A stretch of DNA of 64,000 bases from Monilinia fructicola (Eukaryota > Ascomycota > Leotiomycetes > Helotiales > Sclerotiniaceae): assembly GCA_008692225.1 (NCBI GenBank), contig VICG01000012.1:930001-994000 (forward strand). Direction: 5' to 3'. Position 1 is the first letter of the stretch. The number at the start of each line of letters is the position of its first letter. The notes under the pieces are model-generated. The model did no database searches. It worked only from the letters and a program-made list of their open reading frames with translations, and had not been told where the DNA came from. Positions 38,170 through 51,973 of this stretch are shown here, in pieces. The translations under genes and the position numbers were made by a program.

Positions 38170-38995
38170 ATGACCACCACCCCCCTCCCCAGCAACCCCA
38201 GCGCCAAACGCTCGCACTCCGCCACGCGACACCCAGCCTCACGCCCGACGACCCCCCTGCGCCCCTCCTCGCGCTCGTCGCTCCGTGATTCCGCGAGGAA
38301 GAGCACGAGCGGGTACGCGAGCGCGCCCCTCGAGGCCTTCGAGCCGGCCTTTGCGGAGCTGTCGGATTCCATGGCCGACCTGGAGGCCAACTTTTATGCA
38401 CCTGCAGCTGATGCACGAGAGCTTGGCGAGGTTTAGTGAGAACTTTGCCAGCTTCCTCTACGGCTTGAACATGAATGCGTTTTGTGTGGATTTTCCCGAG
38501 GTGCGTCTGCGTTTGTTTCATCGGGGGGAGCGGGGAGGGGAGATGGGCTAATTGTTTTCATAGGCGCCTATTCCGGATTCATTCAGGAGAGCACGGGAGC
38601 AGGAGGAGCATTTGGTTAGTATGGTTGGTTGTTGGGCATGAACGTATTTACTAATGGTTTGGTAGGTCGATCAACAAACTCGGAAAGGTTTCGCGGTGAG
38701 ATTGATGGAGAAAACAACATTCTTGTGAGTAACATTTTATTTGCTACTAAGGATGGTTTCATGGCTCATTGGTCTCTCTAGAACCACTGATACATCATTT
38801 GTTGATAATCCTCCAACATCCTCCAAAGCAACCCCGAAATTTACAACCCCAGCACCATCAAGAACAACAGCCTCTTCAGGCCGAGGTGGATCTTCCGGTG
38901 GTTCTGGTTCATCTGGCAGAGGTATTCCCGTTCCGCGTGGACGTGGCGGCAGAGCAAGTGGTCTTGCAAGAGGTCGAGGCCGTGGTGTGAGATGA
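38170..38995 (+). CDS. DAM1: DASH complex subunit Dam1, one apparent frameshift
   Basis: Subunit of the outer-kinetochore DASH/Dam1 ring that couples chromosomes to microtubule ends. Exons are 38170-38500, 38564-38614, 38666-38724 and 38782-38995. The start reads MTTTPLPSNPSAKRSHSATR. The conserved Dam1 core is FEPAFAELSDSMADLEANF, then MHLQLMHESLARFSENFASF and LYGLNMNAFCVDFPE, continued in exon 2 by APIPDSFRRAREQEEHL. The core is broken between ANF and MHLQ: the T4 run at 38392-38395 carries one base too many, sending the frame to a stop about 40 bases later. With TTT the protein is 217 residues. The C-terminus is Gly/Arg-rich (GRGGRASGLARGRGRGVR), a low-complexity basic tail that may contact microtubules. 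Confidence 0.87.
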
Positions 38996-39122
38996 GATTG
39001 GAATATGCCTCACAACACCCCACCATGATACCCCGCCATAGATTTTATAGTAGCCACGATGGACCAAGCTTTGATAACCCCCCTCTATGATTACTCCATG
39101 TCAGGGAACACGATACCCGCGC

Positions 39123-39632
39123 TCAAGTTTCTTGATCGTCGAGAAATCCCGAATTTTCCATCTCTACCTCTACATTTAGAGCCTTATTTCTGGTGCCATT
39201 ATCTGCGGGACCTTGTCCTATAGCTGCTTCTGCATCTCTTTGTGTATATGGTCCTTCCTTCAATGCCTTGACTCTGTAAAGCAAAAGCCAATTAGTACAA
39301 CTTCGCCCCACTTCTTCTTCATAGTCGGCCAACATACCTTCTCTTGTGAGGTTTGCCTTTGAGATGCGACACCATACTATTCTCGGATTCATACCACTTC
39401 GCACACTGAATGCAATACCATTTCCCCAAGCCCGGCAAATCCTCCGCTGCTTTCGAGCTCTTGTGTTGTGCTAGATGCTTGGGAGAACGAAGATCCGCCG
39501 AGATCTGATCGAGATCTCTGCAGCGCAACAAACGGGTTAGTTTCGCGCAGCCAATCTCGAGACGTGAACCCATGCTACGTACCTCAATCTTCTTCTCGTC
39601 TTGGTCTTGGTTGATTTTTGCGGAATCCCCAT
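39123..39632 (-). CDS. BUD20: C2H2 zinc-finger protein Bud20 (ZNF593 family)
   Basis: Shuttling factor for nuclear export of pre-60S ribosomal particles. The start at 39632 reads MGIPQKSTKTKTRRRLR, a basic tail typical of the family. After an intron comes DLDQISADLRSPKHLAQH, then the C2H2 finger LGKWYCIQCAKWYESENSMV with SHLKGKPHKRR. A second intron joins to VKALKEGPYTQRDAEAAIGQ, matching the family VKxL...PYTQ block. Length is about 126 residues. The N-terminus differs from the usual MGR(Y/I) start, but the reading frame leaves no better choice. Confidence 0.92.
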
Positions 39633-39977
39633 GTTGACTTGTCGACTTGCTGATGATGTTCGATTGTGTACGGTCTTGTCTTGCTTTGGTATGGGTTCCG
39701 TGGGTGGGATGGGAGTTGGGATTGGGCTGGCGATGGGGAATCTCAATGTTGGATTATTGTCAGTCGCAACATGGAATTACGAAATTTTTTTGCTGGTGCA
39801 TGGGTGGTGTGAATGAGTGGACTTGTGGTGCTGGCTACCGCCTTTGTTCTGCCACCAATCAAGTGATTCTGCCGACATCAATCACCCATCATCCTTTGCG
39901 AGTGAAAGCGGTGAGCGTCAAGTGGCATTTTAAAAAATTTACGAGGGAACTCCTACTCACCTATTTAGTTATTATTC

Positions 39978-40304
<327 letters not shown>

Positions 40305-40625
40305 CTATATCTATAAAGTAATTTTAAAGTATAATAGGGTTGTTATATATATTAATATACTATAACGTATTTATAAACATCGATTAGCTCGTTATAATAT
40401 ATATAATATTACTTAAGATTAATATACATATATATTATCTCTTTATTTTAATAATCTTATTAAATAAAAAAAGTTAAAAAAACGTAATCGTATATATCGT
40501 ATATTATATACTTAATATAATATTTTTATAACGATTTTTAAGCGTTATAATATAAAAATATATATTCGTTAGCGAAAATATATAAATTATACAACCGTAG
40601 AGTATAGTATTATACTATATAATGG
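40305..40625. other. AT-rich island
   Basis: Strongly AT-rich DNA with repeated TATA, TAATATA and CGTATA words, directly abutting the TTA tract. No coding potential. This composition is typical of repeats degraded by repeat-induced point mutation, though no parent element is recognisable. Confidence 0.65.
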
Positions 40626-41459
40626 AAAATGACAGGTAATGTAATCAATTATATCCACTTTTGAATGGCCAATTGAGTTTTTTGCCATGCGTCCGAGATT
40701 ATCCATGGATGCGGGTAGAACGGATTATTGGATTCCCTTTCTTATTCATGTCGCAGGACATGGACATTTTGAGAAAGCTCCGTTCCTTCTGTTCCGACAC
40801 GATCTTGCGTTGTTCGGTTTGATGGTGATGATGATGATGATGATATCCTTTTTTCACAGGGTAGATATGGTATACACACATGCTTTGATATATAGTCCTG
40901 TGTTCACAATAGATGAGAACTTTTAGAGGATATCGGAGATTCAGAATACAAGTAGTTGAGATGTCCATGTTGTCTGGATCATTAAATCTTCCAAGGTTCA
41001 TTCATATTTATTATCATCAGAGGAAGGATACATATTACCCAGAGTACAGAGTACATGGATGGGATAGATACCCTTGAAATGACATCGAACCCCAATACGA
41101 CAAGCAGCATCACCTGACCGGAACCCAAGTCCGATTACGCAACGTGCCGGGCCCGTTTGACGGAACAGTCGTCGCAAAACCAAAGTCACAGGTGAGAGAC
41201 TTTACGGGATTATGGAGACCAGCGTGCGAGAATCAAGAGCGGATTGGCTGATTGCACAGGCTGGAAAAAAACTTGTTTCCACTTCGCGACCTGCAGACCT
41301 GCGAAAAATTCGCATTGGAAATATAGAGAGAGTAGGAAATAACCAAGCGCGAACAAAGGGCTTCAATCGGGATTTTTATATAATAAATATTATTAAATCA
41401 TGGGCCGGGGGTGTGGATAAATCCTTAAGGGGAATTGAAAATATGAAATGGGTTTATTG
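40626..41459. other. Normal-composition segment between AT-rich islands
   Basis: GC content returns to that of ordinary DNA, but I see no gene. A GAT trinucleotide run lies at 40822-40842. Confidence 0.4.
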
Positions 41460-41910
41460 CTTATTTTATAAATAATAATAAATTCCTAGGTATCTATATA
41501 CGAATAATTCTTTAAATTAAAAATACTTTATAAAATATTAAAGTAAATATTTTAGTAAATATTTTATTACTCGTAGACATTTATAAATACTCTCGAACTC
41601 TATATTATTTTGAAAATTAATTCAAGATATATATATATATATATATATTCTCTCTTCTATTTATAAATATCTTAATAATATTATTCTTATTATTAATTTA
41701 ATAATTTTAATCTATAGAATACGTAAATATCTATAGATTTACTTAATTAAAGTACTAGGTATATACTAATATATATATATCTCTCTCTCTCTCTTTATTA
41801 ATATACTTCGTACTACAATATAAGTATTTATATACTTCGTATATACTTCGTATATCTAGATATTTCTATATTAAACCTTTTAGAATCCTAATTCTAAACT
41901 ACCATATCAT
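41460..41910. other. Second AT-rich island
   Basis: AT-rich DNA with TA and CT dinucleotide runs (41627-41648 and 41779-41795) and a repeated TATACTTCGTA word near 41803-41855. It lies about 300 bases upstream of aconitase. Possible RIP-degraded repeat; no element ends seen. Confidence 0.6.
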
Positions 41911-42212
41911 TTATCATCTACCCGTGGACCTATCAAATGAAACCTTAACACAGTTTATTACATCTTCATGCATTTATCTTACCCTTTTTTTATCTTGTCC
42001 CTCATTTTTGAAAAATAATACCTCACATTTGATTGGACCCGGCAACATTGGTCAAAGCTTTGAAGATAACCCGCGGCTCCCAAGCTTCGGTTGTCCAAGT
42101 TTCTTCCTCCCACTATTTTACAACTTAAAGTTGTTTAATAAATATAAACAACCTCTCCCTCTTCCACAATCTTTTCCTCCCCCCCCTCTCTAACTTACCA
42201 ACTTCTCTCATA

Positions 42213-45044
42213 ATGTTGGCAACAAGACAGGTTCTCGCTGCTGCCCAGCGGCGAGCTTTCACCGGCATGGGCATTCGCACAATGGCCACTGTCGGTGATT
42301 CCCCGCTGGATAAACAAGTTAGACAAAACATCCACGAGAAGAGCAACTTCATCAACTATAAGAAGATGTCAGAGAACCTCTCAATTGTTCGACAAAGATT
42401 AAACCGTCCTTTGGCCTACGCTGAGAAGATTCTCTACTCCCATTTGGATGATCCCCACGGTCAAGAAATTGAACGTGGTGTATCATACCTCAAGCTCCGA
42501 CCTGACAGAGTTGCTTGTCAAGATGCCACTGCTCAAATGGCCATCTTGCAATTCATGTCGGCCGGTATGCCTTCCGTCGCAAACCCCACCACCGTCCACT
42601 GTGATCATTTGATTGAGGCACAAACTGGAGGTGCGAAGGATCTTACTCGGGCTATTGATATCAACAAGGAGGTCTACGATTTCCTTTCTACTTCTTGCGC
42701 AAAGTACAACATTGGTTTCTGGAAGCCAGGTTCTGGTATCATTCATCAAATTATCCTTGAGAACTACGCTTTCCCAGGTGGTCTTCTCATCGGTACTGAT
42801 TCACACACTCCAAATGCCGGTGGTCTTGGAATGTGCGCTATTGGTGTTGGTGGAGCCGATGCTGTTGATGTTATGGCCAACCTTCCTTGGGAGTTGAAGG
42901 CACCAAAGGTTATTGGTGTTAAGCTTACTGGTCAACTTTCCGGCTGGGCTACTCCAAAAGACATCATCCTCAAGGTTGCTGGTATCTTGACTGTCAAGGG
43001 TGGAACTGGTGCTATTGTTGAATACTTCGGTCCAGGAACTGAGACTATCAGTGCAACTGGTATGGGTACAATTTGCAACATGGTAAGAGCATCCAATTTA
43101 CCTCTTCTCGGCCTATCGCTAACAATTTTGACAGGGTGCTGAAATTGGTGCCACAACCTCTCTCTTCCCATTCAACGACCGCATGTACGACTACCTCGCT
43201 GCTACCAAGCGTACCGAGATTGGAGACTTTGCCCGCACATACGCCAAGGAACTCAGAGAAGATGAGGGTGCACAATACGATGAGTTGATTGAGATCAACC
43301 TTTCTGAGCTCGAGCCACACATCAACGGACCATTCACCCCAGATCTTGCCACTCCTATCTCCAAGTTCAGCGAAGCCGTTAAGGCTAACAACTGGCCTGA
43401 GGAATTGAAGGTTGGACTCATTGGTTCTTGCACAAACTCCTCATACGAGGATATGTCTCGTGCTGCTTCTATTGCCCGCGATGCCATGGATCACGGTGTC
43501 AAGGCAAAGTCTCTCTTCACTGTCACTCCAGGTTCCGAGCAAATCCGTGCTACTATTGAGCGCGATGGTCAATTGAAGACTTTCGAAGACTTTGGAGGCA
43601 TGGTTCTTGTGAGTCTTATCCATTTTTTTTTTTTTTTTTTTTGCACTGTGGAAGCAATATGCTAACATCTTACCAGGCTAATGCATGTGGCCCATGTATC
43701 GGTTAGTACCCCTTTTATTTTCTCTTTTTCATCCACTCAACAGTTCATTTCCTATTGTTGAGATGGCTGGGGCATTGAATTGTTGCGCGAGGGGAATGAT
43801 TTTTATATCCCTTGTGAACCATCTTCAATTGTCGAAATCGCTTCGGACATCAAAATGCTCTAGTATGGGAGTAATCGAATTACTCTAATTCAGAGGAGCA
43901 ATTCGATGGCCCACAACAATTTGGACGTTGAAACACCGCATGAGAGCATTGCCTTCTATGGCCCTTCCATTTTACCTTCATGAACTTTTACTGACTTCCA
44001 AAAAGGACAATGGGATCGTAAAGATGTCAAGAAGGGAGAAGCCAACTCCATCATTTCATCCTACAACCGTAACTTCACCGGACGCAACGACGCCAACCCA
44101 GCCACTCACTCTTTCGTCGCATCACCAGATCTCGTTGTTGCCATGACTATCGCTGGTTCCCTTCACTTCAATCCTCTCACCGATACTTTGAAGGATAAAG
44201 ACGGAAAGGAATTCAAGTTGTCCCCACCTACTGGTGATGGATTGCCATCAAGAGGATACGACCCAGGACAAGACACTTACCAAGCCCCACCTGCTGAGCG
44301 TGCTTCAGTCAGCGTTGCTGTTTCACCAACCAGTGACCGTCTCCAACTTCTCGAGCCATTCAAGCCTTGGGATGGAAAAGATGCTTTGGACATGCCAATT
44401 TTGATCAAGGCTAAGGGAAAGACTACCACCGATCACATCTCTATGGCTGGTCCATGGCTCAAGTACCGTGGTCATTTGGACAACATCTCCAACAACATGT
44501 TGATTGGTGCCATCAACAGCGCAAACGGCGAGGCCAACAAGGTCAAGAACTTCACCACTGGTGAATTCGATGCCGTGCCAGCTACCGCCAGAGACTACAA
44601 GAAGAAGGGCATCAAGTGGGTTGTTATCGGTGACTGGAACTACGGTGAGGGAAGTTCAAGAGAGCACGCTGCCCTTGAGCCAAGACATCTTGGAGGTCTT
44701 GCCATCATTACCAAATCTTTCGCCCGTATTCACGAGACCAACTTGAAGAAGCAAGGAATGCTTCCTTTGACCTTCATTAACCCAGAGGACTATGAGAAGA
44801 TCGATCCATATGACAAGGTATGAAATCAAATCCGATATCCTCCCAACGCAACACTAATCTTTGTCATCTCTAGGTCGACCTTTTGTGCACTGAGCTCGCC
44901 GTTGGCAAGCCAATGACTCTCAGAGTTCACCCCAAGTCCGGCGAGACATTCGACATCAAGCTCGCTCACACTTTCAACGCCCCACAAATTGAATGGTTCA
45001 AGAACGGAAGTGCTTTGAACACAATGGCCAAGGCGAATGCATAA
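42213..45044 (+). CDS. ACO1: Aconitate hydratase, mitochondrial
   Basis: Converts citrate to isocitrate in the TCA cycle; yeast Aco1 also helps maintain mitochondrial DNA. The CDS is join(42213..43082,43135..43608,43677..43701,44006..44817,44874..45044), 783 residues, the usual size. The N-terminus [20 protein letters not shown] is a matrix-targeting presequence. Motifs include [48 protein letters not shown] (first cluster Cys) and ANACGPCIG (the two other [4Fe-4S] Cys). The latter sits alone in a 25-base exon. Later blocks are [38 protein letters not shown] and [19 protein letters not shown]. The intron at 43609-43676 contains a T20 run, and the one at 43702-44005 is long for this window (304 bases). 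All phases are consistent, and the strong codon bias (GGT, CTT, AAG) fits high expression. Confidence 0.98.
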
Positions 45045-45909
45045 ATGATCAAAAAACATTGGGTGCGGTTGTGGTGTTGGACGGTGGTTTACGAGAACTA
45101 AATTTTTCTGGAATTTGGGAGCTAATGGGTTTGCTCTGGTCTGCTACTGTATTTTGGTCACAGTGGACCTCTTTTTATTTTATGCGTTTACCTTTTACCC
45201 TCGTACATTAGGCCGCTTTTTTATTTTAAAATGTATGGAATTTCTAGAGTTATGGAGCGATATGCGAGAACCCCTACCTGTACATTTTATCAACATTCTG
45301 TATCCCGCATGTGCCATCCAATTGGTGAGGTTTCAAGCTTCTCAACTAGTGAGCCAAAGCGCTTCAATAAAGGCAACATAGCTACGTTCTCGGAAGTCTG
45401 AACATATATCCCCAAACGCTAATAGTCATCAGAAGTGTGACCATTGCCCCAAGTACCACGAGACAGCCCATGTTTATATATCCCATTTCGCAATCTTCTG
45501 ATCAGTAATATACCAATCGGCATTATCTTGTCAATCGAGGATCGGCAGTACAATATTGATAGAATCGGTCTCTCATTTTCTCGAGACTGATGGGTGTTTG
45601 GAGCTGGGCTATTTGCGAGCGCCCAGTAGGTGGTACGCTTCATTGGGACGGCAGATTAAATTTCACCGCGTTATATATGGGCAATATACCGAGCAATAAG
45701 CCCGTAATACACGCAAAGATGACGGAAGTCAAGACCAATGAGCTCGACATTCCACGGAAGTATCACAATTTTAAAAGTCAGGTATTGGAAATGGTATCAT
45801 CAGTCAATGAGGTCGTATTTGTCTAAGCAATGCTTTTACATTAAGCTGGCTACGACGAAATGCATTCCGAAAACCAGGCAAGAACTCCTCATTCCCAACC
45901 ACAACCACT
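45045..45909. other. Convergent intergenic region, ACO1 / RPS26
   Basis: 3' flanks of two highly expressed genes. No coding sequence recognised. Confidence 0.5.
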
Positions 45910-46615
45910 CTATGCCTTAGCAGCGGCTTGGTTTGGGTTGACCTTCTTTCCGTCCTTGTTGTATCTAACACGGGGAGGTGGGAGACGGTTACGTCTTCCA
46001 ACACGGGATCGGACTCTGTAGAAAAGAGAATCAGCCCATATGTTCTTGTAGGGTCTAACTTACTAGATATATCTATATGTAGATATATCGGTTCGACCAA
46101 GGATTCATCTCATAGCATTGACATACCGGACAATCTTGCCGTGAATGGCGCAAGAGACGCAGTATTGCAATTTGAGGTACATCTTGGGAACTGTGTACTC
46201 AGAGAAGACAGATGCCTCTGAGATATCACCTGAAAGAAAAATCGTATTAGCCCAAATTCTCCCAACATATTCCAAAATGTCCCCATCTGCCTGATATCAC
46301 TGAGATCCATCTCTTCTGCGAGTTTGCGCAAAATTTCAGGGATATTGAAACGTACGAATGGCAGCGGACTCAACCATGTTACGGATGGTGAATCTCTTTA
46401 TCGCCTTGTCCTTAGGGGTGCATCGAGAGCAGTTGGAGCATCTGATGGGCTTGACGTGACCACGACCCTTCTTGTTACGTCCACTATATAATCAATCAGC
46501 CTCCCATTCAACGCATAGCATGTTGTTCGATCGTTGCAATCAGAATCTTTCGAAGTCGTTTGAGTGTATGTTGGGAGGGGAGGAAATCGTACTTGGACGC
46601 GCGCTTCTTGACCAT
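45910..46615 (-). CDS. RPS26: 40S ribosomal protein S26 (eS26)
   Basis: Component of the small ribosomal subunit at the mRNA exit channel. Four exons give 119 residues. Exon 1, from 46615, reads MVKKRASSK. Exon 2 reads [20 protein letters not shown] followed by [20 protein letters not shown]. Exon 3 reads [20 protein letters not shown] and [14 protein letters not shown]. Exon 4 reads [20 protein letters not shown] and ends NPNQAAAKA, with the stop at 45910-45912. The zinc ligands CSNC and CVSC are intact. The intron-rich, short-exon layout is usual for fungal ribosomal protein genes. It is divergent from the ubiquitin-S27a gene. Confidence 0.97.
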
Positions 46616-47528
<913 letters not shown>

Positions 47529-48484
47529 ATGATCTACAACGGTCAGATGGATGTGGATGATTAGTTTCTTGCATGCTATGATGTACTTCAAATAATACTC
47601 AATGCTATGCGGAAACTAAAGCAAACATAACGTGTCTTCAATTCTTTACAGTGAAATGTGTGTTCAAGCTCAGGGACTGTCGCAAATTTGGCCTAGGGAC
47701 TTGACTGAAATGTTCAAGACGCCCCATGCATGTTCCAAACCCGGAGGGAAACCCAACCATCATCCCTGGCCTGGTACTTGTCACGTTCATTTGACCAGTG
47801 ATGAGACATCTTTCGCAGTTCCAGCCCATGATCATGCCCTAATGCAATCTATCAACAAAATCACATTGAATATGTCGAATATCAGCCAGTATGCCTCAAC
47901 CTTTTGCCAGCATAGTACGACCTAATAAAACATAATCAAATATTACCTGAGCTCTGAAAATCGTGTTCCCCGCTGCCGCACCAAGATAGCCTAACGAGAG
48001 TCGGTCATATCATCGAAGTACCTCTTCAGTTTTCGGGGAAATAGGAGAAATGAAGGTAACAAGGATATTAGGTTGATTGGAAAACATCAGGAGCCAAAGA
48101 GAAGCAATGCATGTGATGTATTAAATGTGTATACTATTTATGCTACTTTGGCTTTTACACATTCAAGGTCTCAATACGCAGCACTCTATATCCAATGAAT
48201 GGACTGCCAGTGAGTACGCGACACGATATGTAAAGTCTCAGTGCATTTGCAGAATTTACCGTCCAAAATAAGATTACAGTACCATAGACTTGCCCTTTTC
48301 AAAATCCGTAACGCCATCACTGAAGTCTATGCATTCGCCCCCGATCGTGACAAGCCAATCTTGTATGTCAAGCAAAACAGATCAGACCTTGTAATTCCAG
48401 ACTCCCATCCAAGCCACGTTCAAAGCTCAGCTACTTCTTCCTCATATCTTCCCCAGCCTTCCCCTCAACAGCCTCCCTCATCCC
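47529..48484. other. Convergent intergenic region, UBI3 / RSA3
   Basis: No gene recognised. A forward frame at 47632-47925 shows no known domain. Confidence 0.45.
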
Positions 48485-49010
48485 CTACCCAACAACCCTT
48501 CTCATTTCCTCCTCTCCCCAAACTTCCGTCCCCTGCTTCAGAGCGTGCACTAATATCTGCAACGCATTCTCATTAAAATCATCCGCTTCACGGATCTTGT
48601 CCAGATCCTCCGAGAACTCGGTTGTGACCCGCTGAAGATAATGCGCCGTGAATTTCTCAACCAACGCCGAGTCTTTCACCCGCCTTGATTTCTAGGCGGC
48701 GTTAGTCCGTTGGAGAGCAAGAGGGTAGGGGAGCATGGGGGTAGAAGTTACAATTGGAACTTTGGCCGTGGGAGCTTGAGGGGGCTGCGAGATGGATTCC
48801 GAGGCGGGTGTCTGGGCCTTTGACTTAGAGGCTTGGGATTGGGGTTTCGGAGCCGTGTCGCTCTCGCTGTCGGATATCGAGGTTACTAGAATCAACCATG
48901 TGAGTATACGGAGCTGGTGAAGATCGGAGGATGCACATACCTTCTGTTCTGGACTGGCTCTTCTTACGACGCTTGGGTTTGGCGGCTTTGGGCATCTTGG
49001 AGGAACTCAT
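48485..49010 (-). CDS. RSA3: Ribosome assembly protein 3 (Rsa3)
   Basis: Nucleolar protein needed for early 60S ribosomal subunit assembly. Exon 1, from 49010, reads MSSSKMPKAAKPKRRKKSQS, a basic nuclear-type tail. Exon 2 begins TSISDSESDTAPKPQSQASK, a Ser/Pro-rich acidic linker ending VPI. Exon 3 reads KSRRVKDSALVEKFTAHYLQ, then RVTTEFSEDLDKIREADDF and ALQILVHALKQGTEVW, the Rsa3 domain. The stop follows MRRVVG at 48485. The total is about 137 residues. Both introns have normal GT/AG ends and keep phase. The domain match is by eye; the linker is too low in complexity to help. Confidence 0.85.
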
Positions 49011-50855
49011 TTTGTAGTAAAGGAATGGGATCTCCTATCTTATTGTCGAGAAGGACCGTCGATTTGGGATTCGCGATTCGAGAGAAGTGGAAAAGGTAGG
49101 TAGGTAGGTTGTACTGCACGTGAAAAGCTCGTGGGAAAATATTTTTGTGGGGTTCTTGGTGGGGATGATGCAGGGGCTCGCAAAGCGTTCTTGTCCTGCA
49201 ACATACTTTCTACGGGAATTATACCGTGACAGAATGTGGTGGGCAGTTAGCTTGGAACCTCGTGGTTGAAGAACGCAAAGCTATGGTGGAATGCCAGTGC
49301 ATTTCAACTTGGTCATGAGTATATTCACTGCACATCTGCAAAGTTCGGCCTGGGGACTTGGATGGATCGTCTCAACACATGAAGGCAATGAACGAATCTG
49401 AGTTTCCAATGGATTTCGAAGAGGGTAACATTTATAATGAGAACAACCGAGTCATCTACGGAGATCCCAGTTTCCATCAGATTAGCGCTACATACCGATT
49501 GTTGCTCAGGAATTCTCCGTATGTCACGATGCTAACTGGTGGATCATTCATGGTATCAATGTTCATTTTCACATTTGTCCAGTAACGAAGCTTAGCCTTA
49601 CCGGGAGTATTAATCCTACGTTCAGGACTTCTCCTTTCCTTCTTGGACTATGATTTCCGAGAATCTCTCAAGTATTGCAGCCGATGGGATTTGAAAGCGA
49701 TGTAGATCAGTCCCTGATAGGCTTCATAAATATCCTCCCGTGGTCTTTTCCAAATCATAATCATAACAGCATATGCCCATCATCACTGAGAAAGCCTCTG
49801 TTTTGATTGAAAACATCGTTATTCTCCATGTTTCAATTACACCCTCAAACCATTGGAGCACTGCGGCTGTTGAGCTTTTGTATAGTACTGCAAGATCAAC
49901 GAGAATTTCCGCTCCCAGGTCGTTGTCCCTCTATGCCTTTGAGCCATATGAATAGCCTGGACCATTCGATGATGAAGTGCTTCGACACTTGGATATTCAT
50001 TAAATTATAAAACGATATATCATAATCTCGAGCAATTGTGTCCAGTCCATAGTGCTCCATGACTGATATTACAATCGAGACTGAGTTGTGCCACATGTAA
50101 TCCTCCGGGGAACGAAGTTGAGACATGGTATAGCGATACTAAACAGTCTCGATGATATATTAACCATCGGACGGAAAATAATGGACACGGCCTTTCGTCA
50201 AACATAATGGTCGCATGGACTGAGTGCTCACCAGATGATGGATATGCCACATGATTGCAGGAGATATACCACAGCAGTAAATACCCAATACCAGACGTAT
50301 CCAAACACACCATCTGCTACTCCTCACGCATGCTCCTGGAGCCATAGAAACACAAAATTTCCCTGCGCGAATCTCCAACCGATAGATAACGACTACCATG
50401 CTCTAAGCCAAATAATTCCAGGCACTCCTCCATCCCCAACATCCACATCACATAGGGATATGTTCCCTTCAACCAAATTCCCCAGAACGCTTCTCGCCCG
50501 TTGTTCACACCCAAGTATGACCCCCCCACATCCACGTCCACACCCAGATCTAGATCCGCATTTGCATCCGCATCCATGTACAATCTTCCCCTAGGATGGC
50601 CAGCAAGAAAGAAGAACCTCCGTCTGCGCATCGAAACTATCTACGCGATGCCATCAGAACAAATGAGCCCATCCGCTCAACACGCGAGAGGAGCGAAGCA
50701 TAACGATAACATCTCCAGCAGCAGACTAAACGACGAATCTAAATCCCGCTCCAGCGTTCTCCGCTCCCTGCCTCCCGCTCGAAAGCCATCGAAAAGCACC
50801 CACTGGTGACCCCAAGCAAAACAAAACGAATTGAGGAAATCAGAACGAATATCTG

Positions 50856-50857
<2 letters not shown>

Positions 50858-50890
<33 letters not shown>

Positions 50891-50905
50891 TACACACACA
50901 CACAA
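50858..50905. repeat. (CA)n dinucleotide repeat
   Basis: About 22 CA units with a short interruption (ATACAT). Confidence 0.95.
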
Positions 50906-51190
50906 AGTCAACACAGAGAGACGACGAAACTTCACCCGGCCTGTCCAAGAAGCTTGTTATCTTCAGCCCCACTCCTGAAACATAAGACAACAAAACACAG
51001 CACAACACACAAGTACAGCAAAGCACCACATCATTATATATCTATACACCTATCTCACTCTCACTCTCATCTCGCTCCCTAAGCACGCACGCATGCCAAA
51101 GATCCAGTCGCACCGCTCATGGAATCCGGCATCTCGCTCTCGCTCTCGGCTATCGCCAGACCATGCATACATGCTTCCTCTAGCCCCCAA

Positions 51191-51234
51191 AGCACAGCAC
51201 AGCACAGCACAGCACAGCACAGCACAGCACAGCA
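51191..51234. repeat. (AGCAC)n pentanucleotide repeat
   Basis: About nine perfect copies of the unit AGCAC. Confidence 0.95.
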
Positions 51235-51473
51235 TGGCGACCAACCACTGGAAGAAACGACCGAGACCAAGATTAAGATCAAGAGTACCCCGACCACGCC
51301 AACATCGCCATCCACCATCCACCACCATCCTGCTGCAACACAACCTCAATCGGCCTGCACCCATATAACCAGAATCCAGCCAGTACCGCCGCTGAGGCAA
51401 TTCCTCGGAAAATGCAAGAGGGAATGCAAAAGGGAATGCAAAAGCAACCCGCCTCCAGAAATTGGCCGATAAA

Positions 51474-51575
51474 ACTTAAACTTAAACTCAAACCCAAACT
51501 CAAACTCAAACTCAAACTCAAACTCAAACCCAACCCCAAGCCCAAACTCAAACCCAAGCTCAAACCCAAATATAA
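51474..51575. repeat. (AAACTC)n hexanucleotide repeat, imperfect
   Basis: About 17 copies of AAACTC/AAACCC variants, giving spurious Lys-Leu and Glu-Phe frames on either strand. Confidence 0.9.
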
Positions 51576-51973
51576 AACAGAGGGATTCGCTCTTGCAGAA
51601 ATGTAAACGCGTGCGCAAGTCAACGGTATGTAGAAGCCTGTTGGCCGTATATTCAAATTCGAAACATCAAGTGCTGCTCTTTCTTTCTTTCTTTCCTTAT
51701 TCATCATCTCGCTATGGCGCCACTTCATCTCTCGTCACAGAAGGAAATGTCTATGTGTTCAAAGGAAAAAGAGGGAGAAGCTTCACGGACGCGCAAAGGA
51801 AAAAAAGGAAAAAAAAAAAAAAAAAACGATATCCACACCGCCGTCTCCATTATTCTGCCCCAATCATTTATGTATGTATGTATGTATGTATCAAATATCA
51901 ACAAAAGTTTCGTCTCGTCTTATCAAAAGCCTGAAAGATATCTCTCATGAGGACGTGCATCTTGCCACGAGAT

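Larger units (their letters stand above)
49011..51973. other. Gene-poor region with microsatellites
   Basis: Three kilobases without a recognisable gene. A forward frame at 49358-49585 ends in a hydrophobic stretch (VTMLTGGSFMVSMFIFTFVQ) but has no known family. From 50830 to 51600 the sequence is mainly simple repeats. Confidence 0.5.

Noticed and set aside
51279..51728. Reverse frame rich in Gly-Leu and Ser-Leu repeats
   Set aside because: It is produced by the AAACTC hexanucleotide repeat, with no domain or splice partner.
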